A DNA stretch of 64,000 bases from Flammulina velutipes (GCA_011800155.1 JAALGH010000011.1:2046001-2110000), one strand, 5' to 3'; numbered from the stretch's first letter, positions 24,643 to 35,493 are shown. Numbers and translations are program-made. The notes: a model not told the origin generated them from the sequence alone.

Positions 24643-25583
24643 AGGGGAAACCTATTAGGCTTGGAACACTCCTCTACTTGTGCTTTGATTTTGTGTACGA
24701 AATTCATTTTATTTTATTTACTGGTAATCGATCCCGCCGGGTCGTCGTTAATAACGAAGGACGCCTTACTTTCCTCCGGCGGACGTCGCTGTTCTCAGTC
24801 GCCTTCGAAGACACTGGAAGACCGCTTCCCCGGCCACTCGGCACTTTAAACATGGCGCTCGACCGTAGACTTTATCATATGTATGCATTGTGTGACTTCA
24901 ACGTTTCAACGTTCAATGCTAGCTAAGTCAAAGCCAAGTACTCGAAAATATATATTTCATGGCCCGCCACGTGGCGGCCATTTCGTCTTCTTCCTTCCCG
25001 CGCTCATCATAACGACCTCAGCGCGACTCCTTTTCACGTCTTGATTCTTTCATTTTTTCTTCCATCGGTTCCTGGGAGATAGAAGATTCTGAACACGCAA
25101 CTATGCGACTGAGCAATGACTCATCTGAAAGGAAACCGAATCATTACGAAAACAAGATCTATCGCACTCGGGAACATCAGTATCACATCTAGTAAAGCAC
25201 ATTCATCCAAATCGAAGACACCTCACTGGTTAAATCCTCCAATTTTGCAGGCGACGCACGTAGGGCCACTCAGTCGCTCTTCGTAGTAGGACTTTGAATG
25301 GTCGTCGAAGTTGGTCGCGTACATTCGACTTCGGTTCTGTTGCTAACGCTTACCACGTCAACAGTGCCCATTCTTCACACAGTAACATAGATATCAGCCC
25401 CTTCTCGCTGGAATATGCATCAACATATGAAAGGCAAAGGCCGCCTAGTAGCATTTCCAATTTTCGTTGTCGGCAGTCTTGATTGGAACCTACCACTTTG
25501 ATTCCCAGAAACTAGACACCTGAGCTGGCATAGCTTTAGGGATTATAAACAGTTCGTACAAGACCGGAACTGTCAAGGAACAC

Positions 25584-25648
25584 CTTTCTGCGCCACAAGT
25601 AAGTGTGACTTCAAATTTCTGTTCCATCCTTATTTGATATCAGCTTGG
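25584..25648 (-). repeat. Upstream element shared with zinc-finger genes (copy 3)
   Basis: Read on the minus strand it gives CTGATATCAAATAAGGATGG and then CTTACTTGTGGCGCAG. It matches the elements at 17-75 and 4674-4726 and lies about 450 bases before the gene B start, in the same relative orientation as at A1. Confidence 0.55.
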
Positions 25649-26022
25649 CTATGTAACGATTCGAGGATACTTTTGATCGTTTATCACGCAGGTAGGCAGC
25701 CAGATGCAGCATGAGCGGCTATTCTAACTGTCCGTGTTCAGATTGTACGAAGGTGAGTACTAGCGGCGTTGTCTGGCGTTTAGGGTACGACTAATGGATA
25801 CAGTGTGCAAAGTGAAGGCCTAGTACAGTCTTTGGATGATGCTTACGCTTCATGGCCAGGCGGGGTAGGTTGCGCCACTACGGACGACCATGACGGATCG
25901 TGTACAAAGCCCAGCTCATTGTTCGCGTCGATGTGCTCGGCTACAGCAGCTTTTCCGATGTCTACATTGCGCTATTGTTCCCCGCAATTCAAATCGTGAC
26001 ACCCCACGCGCGGCGCGCTTTG

Positions 26023-26030
26023 TATAAGAT
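26023..26030 (+). promoter_or_regulatory. TATA-like box of gene B
   Basis: TATAAGAT preceded by GCGCGCTTTG, about 72 bases before the gene B start, as in A1 and A2. Confidence 0.55.
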
Positions 26031-26101
26031 AAATTGAGCACTCGATTGTTCTTCACTCTTACACTCCCACCTCTATCTACTCTCATTGCTCCTCCACTGA
26101 C

Positions 26102-28935
26102 ATGGACTATCTGTGCGTCTGCCTCATATTGTGTATTTCCTCGCCATGCTAATTGTATGTTTTAGCACTCAGGATTTCGAACGCGAAGGAGTCCGAAACC
26201 CAGACAGCTTTAACGACATATACAACTTCGACGCCTTCAACGGATCTTCCTTTTTCAATGACTTTGACGAGCTCCAGACGCTGAATCTCCCGTCGTCCTA
26301 TTCCTCGACCCAGATTCAACAAGACATACAGAGAGAAGTTGTCGAGGACAACGCGAGTGAGAATGTCAGCCACGAAGTCGCCCATGCACAAGGTTATCAA
26401 GCCGAGCCTATCGTGAATCCCACTGTGGCCAACGTCATCCAGAACCAGCCTATGAACGATGCAGAAGCTGAGGAAGACGATGATTTGGAGTCTCTGTTTG
26501 GAGGGTTGGATGACGAAGACGTCGTGGATCAGGAGCCTGCCGAGCCGTATGTTGTCTGCTTGTATACTCGCATTATGATTCCTAACCTTCATTTCAGGCT
26601 GTTGGACCTCAGCAACGCAATCGCGAATCCCACAGTGGCCAATAACGTCCAGAGCCAACCGATGAGCCATGCAGCAGTTGAGGAAGACGATGATTTGGAG
26701 TCTCTGTTTGGAGGGTTCAATGACACAGACGTCCAGGGTCAGGCGCCCGCCGAGCCGTATGTTGTCCGCTTGTATGCTCGCAGTATGGTTCCTAACCTCC
26801 GTCTTAGGCTGCTCGACCTTAGCAACACCACAAGCCCCCCAAGGAAGAAACGCGGTCGGAAATCGGAGGGACAGGAGAATGAATCGTACCTCTACTCTCT
26901 TCGTGCAACTCCACACAAATCTAACTGTGTTTCCTAGTAAATCATTTGTTTGTGAGAGCGATGATGATTCGACAGAAAAAAAGCGGAGACGGTGCGTTCA
27001 TTCGATTGGCGATACCTCCCAACATCTAACGTTGCCTTGTAGCTCGTCGGATGGGACCTCCACAGCGCCTGTTGAGCCCGAAGGCAAACGAGCCCGCGTC
27101 CTCTCTAATGGCAGTTCACAGCGGTTGGCTGCGGCGCAAGCCGTTCGTCCTCCCGCTGAGCACCCAGCTGTCGACAACGCTCCCGATAATACCCTCGGAC
27201 AAGGCATTGGGCTACCGCAGGAGTACACTCCTCCAGAACAAGACTATCTCCCCGTCGCTCCGCAACATCAGCCTGTTCATGTTCAGTTTCCCGTGCCCCT
27301 CAATCCTGATGGTGTTCGACCTGACGTTCTGTGGACTCAGAGCTTCCTTCCGTCAGCCCAACATACCTTCCCTCAGCAAGCTCAACCTGCACAACCGACG
27401 TTCAACTATGGACATCCACAACCTCTCCATGCACCTGTTTTGCCTCAAGGCCAGGTGGTTGCTTATGCACAGCCGGAAATGAACCAAGGTTTTATGAATT
27501 ATACCGAGCCTCAACACCTTGCAAGGCAGTTGCAAGACCCCGACAGCTGGATCGTGAAGAGGATCGTGTAAGTGTTGAATGCGGATTCTCGTCCTCTTGC
27601 TGAATCGTTCTTTCGTAGTCATCAAGAACAGGTCATGGAACTTGAGTCCGTGATGGCACAGAACTCTCGACCCACGCCAGTGAACCCCACGTATCCCATT
27701 CAAGTACCTGCGAACGATGCAATTTCAGGTGCCTCTGACTGGAGCCGAAGACAGATGCCTGCGCATACCGTTGAGCCTCGCATCCCACCGATCCAACGTA
27801 GCGCCCTCATGCCACCACCACCTATCCCCACTGGTTATAGGAATGTCGTGCAGCAACCGGTGAACACCATGGCTCCCGTTCCACTTGAAGATCCCTCAGT
27901 GTCAGTTGATTTCAGCCTACCTCAGTGCCTTGCCTGACCTGTTATGATAGATATCAAGGACAACCTGCCTTTCACCAGCCGATGTGGGCACCCGTCGTCG
28001 CACAAGTCGTCAACAACCAGCTGCCTCACCACCCCGATCGAAACGCGAATCAGCCATTTATCCCAGCAGGCTACCTCCCTCTCATGCAAAGCCCGTGGGA
28101 CGCCTTTCCCCCTCCGTTGCATGGAAACCCATCTATGTAAGTTCATTTGTGCTTCTGTGAGCGCTTCTGGCTCACCTTTTCTGCTAGGCCGGGCATGCAT
28201 CAAGCACAACCTACCTTTTACCCACCGCCAATGGCCGTCAATGCGCAAATCATGTCCAGTCAACCCAACCACTACCAGAATGTGGATCAATTCAACGCAC
28301 CGATGCCAGTGCAACCCCCAGCCCCACAGTACGTGTCTTCTAAAGCTATTTCTGTCATTTTGCTAAGTATCGTGTTGCAGAGCATCTGGTAGCTCCTCGG
28401 CGTGGCAGTCTTCGTTTTCGAATCCAGCGGCTATCCCAGGTCACTCGTGAGTTTCCACATCCTTCGTGGCGGGAGCTCTTCTGATGTCTATGACAGTAGA
28501 GATGGTCCTGACCTCAGCGCCATCACCTTCCCACGCCAGGTCGACAGCCTCAAACAGAAATTCCCCAAGTTCGCGGGGGAGAGATTCCACGAAATGTTCT
28601 TCCTCAAGAGACAAATCCTGACTGGCAATGCAGCATATCCGTGCCCGCTTACGCAAAACAACTTGGACTGTTTGGCGCAAGTTTCATGCAATGGACTCCT
28701 CGAGCACATTTTGAAATGCCACGGCACCGAGCCGGTATGCTTCAAGCATCGTGGGACGGAAGGAAGGAAGTTCTCTGCCGAAGCTATGGAACGCCACATA
28801 CGAAAGGAGCATTGGAAGTTGGACAACTATGTTTGCCCTCACTGTGGAGACACAAAGCTGCAGCAACCGTGCAAGGTGGTGGACCACTTTGTGTCGAAAT
28901 GTAAGGTTTTGGCGGAGATGCATGATAAGGCTTGA
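26102..28935 (+). CDS. Three-zinc-finger family protein B, long Pro/Gln-rich form
   Basis: Eleven exons join in frame (26102-26112, 26166-26546, 26598-26756, 26808-26885, 26938-26991, 27043-27567, 27619-27900, 27951-28136, 28188-28328, 28381-28446, 28497-28935) to give 773 residues. All ten introns are phase 2. The first exon is 11 nt, as in A1/A2. The acidic unit containing EEDDDLESLFGG appears twice, in exons 2 and 3, each followed by AEP at the exon end. A basic exon of exactly 54 nt (STEKKRRR) corresponds to the third 54-nt exon of A. The centre is rich in Pro, Gln and His. The last exon has three fingers: CPLTQNNLDC...H-x4-H, C...HIRKEH, and CPHC...HFVSKC, with HIRKEHWKL close to HIAKEHWHL in A. 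Function unknown. Confidence 0.82.
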
Positions 28936-29148
28936 CTCGTGATGGGTCCGATGGGGGGCGTGTGTTTTTTCTGTCATGACGTTTCCGAGGACTGTACGAT
29001 AATGTATTATTCACGCAAAGACCGCCTAGTAGAAACGAACGTGTATATGTATCCACTGTTTCAAAAGCGAAATGTACTTTTATACCGACTCGAGTGGACT
29101 CTTCTGACGCCTCGGGAAAGTGTGGCGTAGCCATCACTGAAAATGGTA

Positions 29149-29160
29149 TGACCACGTGCA
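29149..29160 (+). promoter_or_regulatory. E-box-like CACGTG site, shared by D and E promoters
   Basis: GACCACGTGCA lies about 215 bases before the gene D start. The same word is found at about 31316-31326, before gene E, with similar flanks on its left (GTGTGGCG and an A-rich stretch). Confidence 0.4.
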
Positions 29161-29326
29161 TCGTTGATCTTTGCCTTTCACCATCACAACATGAACTTCA
29201 GAACGAACAATGCCTCGCCACTCATTTGGAATTCGTCTTCCCCATTTGCCCTCAAGATGGGAGGATATCCTGGTCTTTTTTCGCCCAAAACGACTGTCCA
29301 TTGTTCATTCGATCCTCGTGGATGGC

Positions 29327-29335
29327 TATAAAAGT
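29327..29335 (+). promoter_or_regulatory. TATA box of gene D
   Basis: CTATAAAAG about 40 bases before the gene D start. Confidence 0.5.
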
Positions 29336-29370
29336 GCTCGATGATTCTTTCTCCTCCACTATAGCTAACG

Positions 29371-30424
29371 ATGACCTCCAGAAGAGAACACGATATCACT
29401 GTACCGTCCGTCAAGTTCGTGTTCTGCTCTTCCATCTCTGACTTTGCTCTAGAACTTCAGGCGCAGGCGGTGGTATCAATCCTGCAAGTGGCGAAGACGC
29501 TCCACGACCGTACGATAGACTCGTTCTTCTGGACACAGTGGTACAACAAATCATCTTGGAGGACACTTTCTCGGTAACAGCTGTTCCTTCCACCTCGACT
29601 TCGGCGACCCTCCCTCCCGTATGGCCCGCAACCAACGCTGCCCACCTATTTGCCACGCCCGACTTGGCAACAAACCCACCAGTTGCAGCGGGGTACGTTT
29701 TTGTGCCTCGTACACTACATCTTGCTGACATTCTATTACAGCTCCCAGACATTCGCCCAACAATCCGTCGATCATGGTCGCCTGCGAATGGTCCATGATC
29801 ATGTGAGCGGCGATATCGTACGGCCCAAAGCAGTTCTGCATGAAGAGCGGACTCTTCTAGGGTAACACCATTTCGTTCACTGGTGATCCAGACACTAATG
29901 TTCACCCCAGACGCCTCGAAGCGCTCGTCGACAACTCCGCAAAGCGCATCCGCGAGCGAGTACTTCCTTGGTATGGTCCATCCATTGTCATGATAAACTA
30001 CATCTTCATTGTTTTTAGCCCGCCGGACCACACCTGGGTACCATTATCGCCAGGGGCGCAACAAGCCCTCGCTGAGCGCAGTGACCTACCCATCGAGGAC
30101 ATTGCTTTCAGCTTCCGATGCTACAAATCCGTGAAGACCTTCACGACGTACCCCATCAGCTGTCCGTTTCGGGGATGTCGATTTCTCTTCCAGCCCTATC
30201 TCAACAAGGAGAATTTTCACTCGCATTTCCAGTATCATCGTGCGATGGGGCAGGTTCTATCACGGTGTGACTGCGGGGAATATCCGATTGATCTTGCGCA
30301 GCATTTCGTGGAGAGCCATTTTGACTCGAGGGTCAAGTGCCCGTTTTGCTTGAAGGACATGTTGTTGGGTGCCTGTGAGGCTCATATCAGGGGAGAGTGT
30401 TGGGGATTGGTCGATTTGGTTTGA
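29371..30424 (+). CDS. Three-zinc-finger family protein D
   Basis: Five exons (29371-29414, 29453-29692, 29742-29861, 29911-29970, 30019-30424) join in frame to 289 residues, with all four introns in phase 2. The N-terminal half is polar and Pro/Ala/Thr-rich without a known domain. The C-terminal exon begins after ERVLPC and contains a short helical stretch (SPGAQQALAERSDLPIED), then three fingers: CPFRGC...FHSHFQYH, CDCG...QHFVESH, and CPFC...AHIRGEC. The set C2H2, C2H2, C2HC is the same as in A and B, and the sequence is closest to E. The first intron is short (38 nt), the only weak point in the model. Function unknown. Confidence 0.8.
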
Positions 30425-31555
30425 CTGAGAATTTGTTCAGCTGTGCATAGCTTTGTATTTATTCTGGTGTTTATTTGACTATTTGAGTAGAGATCCCTGT
30501 ACTACTTACATAGTTGGTAATGTATCCTCTACTTGTCAGATTTGGTACTCTCGTCGCACAATGGGATGGGCCTGTCAGTGGCTTGCCAGTAGAAGAGTCA
30601 TTGTCATCTTGGTGAATGAGTGATGCGAGATACAGATCGAGCACCGTAAGTCGCGTGAGAGAGGAGATGGAATCAAGGATTCTTTGCCCGTGCTGCCTGA
30701 CAAGTTCGTTGGGGGACAAGTCGCCGATTCGAATTCTGGAGAGATTTGTCGTCAAAGAGAGAAGGCGGGGGAATCCGGGGTGTTGGTAGACATCACAAAA
30801 TGAATCGACTATATCCTTGTGATAATGGTCAATGTCTTCGAAAGTAAGGCTATGGATGAAGCTGGCGATTGAGGGTGCGAAACGGATGAGGTGGAGAATC
30901 ATGTAGTGTTTGGCGTTCTACGACAGCCGAGCCCTGTGATTCGAATATCTTCCAAATGATAGCGGCGGATCGTATACGACGCATCCTTCCAAACCAGTGC
31001 GATGGATGAGAGGACATCTATATCGCCAGGGCGCTTGAAGCTCGTCTATGATAAGGCCTTTGGAGGCAGATGAGGATGAGGGCACGGTTTGCGGGTCATT
31101 TGGAAGCTTATGATACGTCTGTAGTACGATGCCAGCTCCTTTTATACCTTTAGAGCCAGCGTTGTTGTGCAGTAAGTATTATCTACAATATTGTCGTTCA
31201 ATCGAGAATCGACTCGTTTTTTCCTTCAATGATATATTCTAGTTCAATTTTTCGTTGCGATCTGAATTGACCACATTGCAACGTGAGTGTGGCGCCACAA
31301 TCGCCCAAAAAGGTACGACCACGTGCAGATTGTCATTTCCCTTTGACCAACTTTGACCGTCATTCGAACTATGGAACTTGAAAAACAATCTCTTTCTGGC
31401 CTCTTCTGCATGGCCGCCTGGTCTTTGAACGTGTCGCCATTATTACGCTGATCCTCCACTGCCCCGCCTCGCCAAACAATGGACATCGGTGCGCACATAT
31501 ATGAGCGAGGCGTAACGGTTTGTACATTTACATTCCTTATCAACCTGAGATCACT
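30425..31555. other. Intergenic region with a broken F-box-like gene and the promoter of gene E
   Basis: The minus-strand remnant at 30471-31090 fills the first part. From about 31280 the gene E promoter repeats features of the gene D promoter (GTGTGGCG, A-rich stretch, GACCACGTGCA). Confidence 0.5.
30471..31090 (-). pseudogene. F-box/leucine-rich-like gene remnant
   Basis: The upstream part reads like the start of a basidiomycete F-box-like protein in pieces: HLPPKAL, LIIDEL, then in another frame GDIDVLSSIALVWKDASYT and RRYHLEDIRITG. The downstream frame (30471-30902) continues with LIRFAPSIASFIHSLTF, which in such proteins follows directly, and with leucine-rich sequence (SISSLTRLTVLDLYLASL). 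The pieces lie in different frames, separated by a stop, and I could not join them with normal splice sites. So it looks like a decayed or 5'-truncated gene. A real gene with unusual splicing cannot be excluded. Confidence 0.5.
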
Positions 31556-32781
31556 ATGAACGACAGAACGCGAGAACAAGAACCAAAAAATATGAAGAAA
31601 GCAGCCGAGTAAGTTCTCTATCCATCCTGACAACGGACTAGTCACTCAAGTCGACGTAGGATTTTAGATACTATTGTGACGAGCATAGCGTTCAGCCAGT
31701 GCGCATATCCTTTTGCTTTTCACCTGAGGCTCTCTAACATCTATACCAGAGAGGAAGTGTCCGGTATACCGCCCGAGGCGCGCAAGTATACACCTGGGCC
31801 GATCCTCGATACTTATACCGCCGCTCTCGCCACCGACTTTCGCAGATCAGCAGGGACTTCGAATACAGAGCACGTCAAAGGATACCAATCCTTTCTCTCT
31901 TCTCCTTATTCAAGAGGCTATGACGGCGAGGGGACCGTGTGGCCCTTGGCTCTGCACATTTCCACCCATCGGGTTCCACCTTCGGATGACACGCTATCGT
32001 CTCCTTCACTCCAAGATGCAAACGACAGGTCGTCCGTCGCGCTGGCCGAGGATGACCTACCAATGCCTGACGCAAAGTAAGTCTTTGAACGTTCTGACCG
32101 GCTTTCTCTGACTCTTCAAAGCCAGTGTCTTCTTTTCCAGACGGAAGATTACCAGGACGGGTCAGTGGATCAGAAAGACGAGAATGTGCGCGCAATGGCA
32201 ACACTAGTGACGTCCGACGAAGAGATGATGAAGTGAGCATGTTCAAAATGGCGCTCTTCGCATATTTATAATCAATATCAGTCTTGCATCATCCAACAAG
32301 GCAGCTTCATCTATCCACGACCGAATTCGTCCTTGGTAGGCTTCCTCTTTTACTGTTTAAATCAGGCTACTTGACTCCGTTCAGCCCCGAAGGATATATT
32401 TGGTCAAACATGCTACCAACAGCGTGGCAATATCTTGCAGAGCAGAGTGGTCAACCCATCGAATGCATATTTTCCATTGTCAAATGTTACAAGGCGCTGG
32501 CGAGCTATACGACAAGTTCAATTCGGTGTCCGTTTCCAGGATGCATGTACGTCTTTGAGCCTCATCCTGATGAGTGTAACTTCGAGCCCCACTTTATGTG
32601 GCATCGTGTGATGGGACACACCTTGGAACGGTGCTACTGTGGGGCATCCCCAACGGATCTTTCATTACACTTCGTGTATTGGCATTTCGACTGGAGCGTC
32701 AATTGTCCGTTTTGCTTAGGGGATATCGCCGCGGTGGGTGAGTGCGAAGCTCATTTTAAGACGTGTCGGGATTTGCAGTAA
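31556..32781 (+). CDS. Three-zinc-finger family protein E
   Basis: Five exons (31556-31608, 31750-32076, 32122-32232, 32282-32335, 32385-32781) join in frame to 313 residues; all introns are phase 2 and exon 4 is exactly 54 nt. The first intron is long for this family (141 nt), so a missed exon is possible. The first two thirds are polar and unlike D. The last exon parallels D: after DRIRPC it has CPFPGC...FEPHFMWH, CYCG...LHFVYWHF, and CPFC...AHFKTC. The matches DIAF/CIFS, RCYKS/KCYKA and HRVMGH/HRAMGQ show D and E are sister copies. Function unknown. Confidence 0.78.
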
Positions 32782-33238
32782 CTGGGTTGGTGTTATTTTT
32801 GATCTGTTATATCGTGTAGGTTCTATTCAAGTGGTTTTCCGCTTTCGGGCATACTGGGTTGCCAATGCATTACCTCATCACGCGTGAGAATTCTCGTTCT
32901 CGTTCTCGTGTAACAAAAACAATCGCAAGGCATACCTGCAGAAGTCTGTCAACGGCTGGTGGGAAATGCCAATCTCGCTGTGGCTTGGGGGTAGGTTTCA
33001 CTTCCTGATCCATACTGCGCAAGAAATCTCACTAACGTTAATGACGGAGCAGATGGACCGGCCAGTGACACCACTGCATGCGGCGCCACTCTTCTTTCTT
33101 CGACGGCCCGCGTAGTAAAAGATGCTTACGCTAAAAATTTCAAGACGCATCACGACAATGTGCAACCGTTAAAGAAGCACTGTCCAGCAGTCTACATAAA
33201 AGCATGGGGTTGAGTGTCGTTGTGGGAACAGACCCAAG
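32782..33238. other. Intergenic region and P450 promoter
   Basis: No gene seen. A TATA-like ACATAAAAG near 33194 lies about 45 bases before the P450 start. Confidence 0.5.
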
Positions 33239-35493
33239 ATGGCCCTCTTACTAGGATTCTCCCTCGTTCTTGCTCTCGCTTTCTTCATTATCAGGTTTGT
33301 GCGCAGAAAATCGTTAATTGCGCACATTCAAGGACCTCCATCGCCCTCTTGGATCCTTGGTATGTCTCTCAGCTTGTGTTCTTGACATTCTTGTCCGTCA
33401 CTAACCTCAGAGTCAGGACACGAGGAGGTTTTGCGCCATCAAGAACAAGTGGGTGACGTTGAGTTCAAATGGTTTAGGCAGTATGGTCCCGTTGTGCGAA
33501 CACGGAGCGTGCTTGGAGTAAGCCTGATCTCGTTCCATGATCACCAGCCGTCTTGATACGTTATTTCAGGATGAAGTCCTCCTGGTAGCGGATGCAAAGG
33601 CCCTTCAGCATATCCTACATACTTCAGGGTATCGTTACCCGAAAGCGCCTCTCGTCGATCGTGCGACTAAGGACCTTCTGGGAAATGGGCTCGTCAGCGT
33701 GAAAGGTAGTCTCGTCGTTAGGTTGTATGTTATCCTAGCTAACATAGAATAGGGATGGTCCATCAACGCCAACGCAAGGTCCTACTCCCGGGATTCTCTT
33801 TGACTCAGTTGAGGACGTTCTCGTCCCTTTTTCAACAGAGAGCGAAACAGGTCTTTTCCTTTTCTTCCATGAGATGTGATGACCACTGACGGACGTGCGC
33901 TATAGGGAGCAGTGCGCCTGAAAGATCTCGTGGGTAAGGACAAGAAGGTTATGAACGTCTATGGCTTTCTCGGACGGATCACACTGGATGTCATTGGCGA
34001 AAGTGAGTTCCTTGTCTCCAAATTGTTACGGCATTCTAATTTTAAAAGGCGCGTTCAGATACGAGTTCAATGCTCTCGATGACGGACAAGATGAGCTCCT
34101 TGAGATGCTCAAGCATCTGTTGTACGTTTCGATTTCATTGGCCTCTTTTCAAACAATGTTTGATCGCATTGCAGCGACGACGTATTACGCGAAACGACAT
34201 ACACACATATCTCCAACTGGGTCTGGGCGAGGCTTCCATCGATATTCTATTCCTTCCCAAGCGTAAACAAGTCCAAGCAGCTGCGCAGGTTCTTGCAGTT
34301 CCAAGATATAACAAAGGCGAAAGCTCGCGAGATCCTCTCCAACAAGTCAACAGATGACAGCGACTTCATGGCTGGGAAGGACATTTTGAGTATCCTCGGT
34401 CAGTCAAGTCGCACGATAGCTTTCTGGGACCTAATCTGTTGTGGTAGTTCGGGCAAATGATTCGGAAGATGAGAAGAAACGACTTGATGAGGATGAGGTC
34501 TTGGCCCAAGCGTCGTTAGTTGATGTTCTTTACCCTACGTTGTTCATGCGCTGACATAGGTTCGCACAGAACGATGATCTTAGCTGGGTACGAGACGTCT
34601 GCATCGACAATGACATGGATCCTCTACGAGCTCAGCAAGAGACCGGACCAACAGGCTAGGATCAGGAGCGAGATGGCTGAGGCGCATTCAAGGAACGAGA
34701 CTCTGAGTCCCCAAGATTATGATGGCATGAAGTTCATGAGCGCCGTCATTAAGGTATGCATCGTTCTTGACATCTGCCACTCTCGCTGATATTGGTGTGT
34801 AGGAAACATTGCGCCTTCATCCCATCGTCCCCACGCTGCAGCGTGTCTCCGAATTCGACGATGTTATTCCTCTAGCCGAGCCGATAATCACGACGACAGG
34901 CGAGTCAATTACTGAGATCCCGGTGCAGAAGGGACAGGCCATTAACGTCGCTATTCATTATTATAACCGGTAAGATGGCTGCATCACCGTGTGACGGACA
35001 GCTCTCATTGCATCTAGGAACCCATACGTCTGGGGAAAGGACGCAGATGAGTGGAACCCCGAGCGGTTCTTGACGATGAAGGAGAAGGACGTGAATGTCG
35101 GGGTTTTTGCGAATTTGTGAGCTGTTTCCCCACCACCCTTTGTTTGTGTTTCTCAATGTGTTCTTTTATAGGCTGACCTTTAGTAAGCCCTTACCCGCCT
35201 GTCCCAAGTGATTTCTATTGACACGTTCTTAGGTGCGGGAATACGGGGCTGCATTGGTTGGAGATTTGCGTACGTTGACTTCCCTGGGACATGGACTGAA
35301 CATTCGCTCATGAGAATTTGCACAGCGTGATGGAGATGCAAACGATCCTAGTGGAACTGATGGATAACTTCGAGTTCTCGTTCCCTGAGGGTACACAGAT
35401 CAATCGACAGCCTGCGGGACTTATGCTGCCGTTTGTGAAGGGAAAGATGGGTGATGGGCCCCAGATGCCACTTTGTGTGGCCCCGCTGTCTTA
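33239..35493 (+). CDS. Cytochrome P450 monooxygenase
   Basis: Multi-exon haem-thiolate monooxygenase. The ATG at 33239 gives a hydrophobic N-terminal anchor (MALLLGFSLVLALAFFIIRF) followed by a basic RRKS and the PPSPSWILG hinge, so an ER-membrane protein is expected. Later landmarks, in order, are HQRQRKVLLPGFS (C-helix region), MILAGYETSASTMTW (I-helix oxygen-binding stretch), KETLRLHP (ExxR), NPERF (PERF), and the haem loop FSAGIRGCIGWRFA with the Cys ligand. It ends PLCVAPLS at 35493. All landmarks are present, so it is probably active. It resembles the fungal CYP5150/CYP512-type monooxygenases loosely; substrate unknown. It sits next to the zinc-finger cluster on the same strand, with no shared function evident. 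Confidence 0.92.

Larger units (their letters stand above)
22330..24745 (+). repeat. Inverted repeat, right arm (contains gene A2)
   Basis: Reverse-complement counterpart of 2205-4625, including promoter, introns and about 100 bases after the stop codon. Beyond about 24745 and before about 22330 similarity is lost. Confidence 0.9.
24643..26101. other. Intergenic region before gene B
   Basis: The first 100 bases are the shared 3' flank of A2. From about 25584 the repeated upstream element and then a diverged copy of the A-type promoter (25675-25935, with words such as CCAGCTCATTGTTCG) lead to gene B. No gene was seen between 24750 and 25580. Confidence 0.5.
28936..29370. other. Intergenic region and promoter of gene D
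   Basis: Contains GTGTGGCG near 29119 and GACCACGTGCA near 29150, an arrangement repeated before gene E, and a TATA-like CTATAAAAG near 29327. No gene seen. Confidence 0.5.

Noticed and set aside
2205..24745. Terminal inverted repeats of a giant mobile element
   Set aside because: Each arm is a complete gene with its own promoter. No transposase or target-site duplication was seen, and the enclosed genes are mostly conserved cellular genes.
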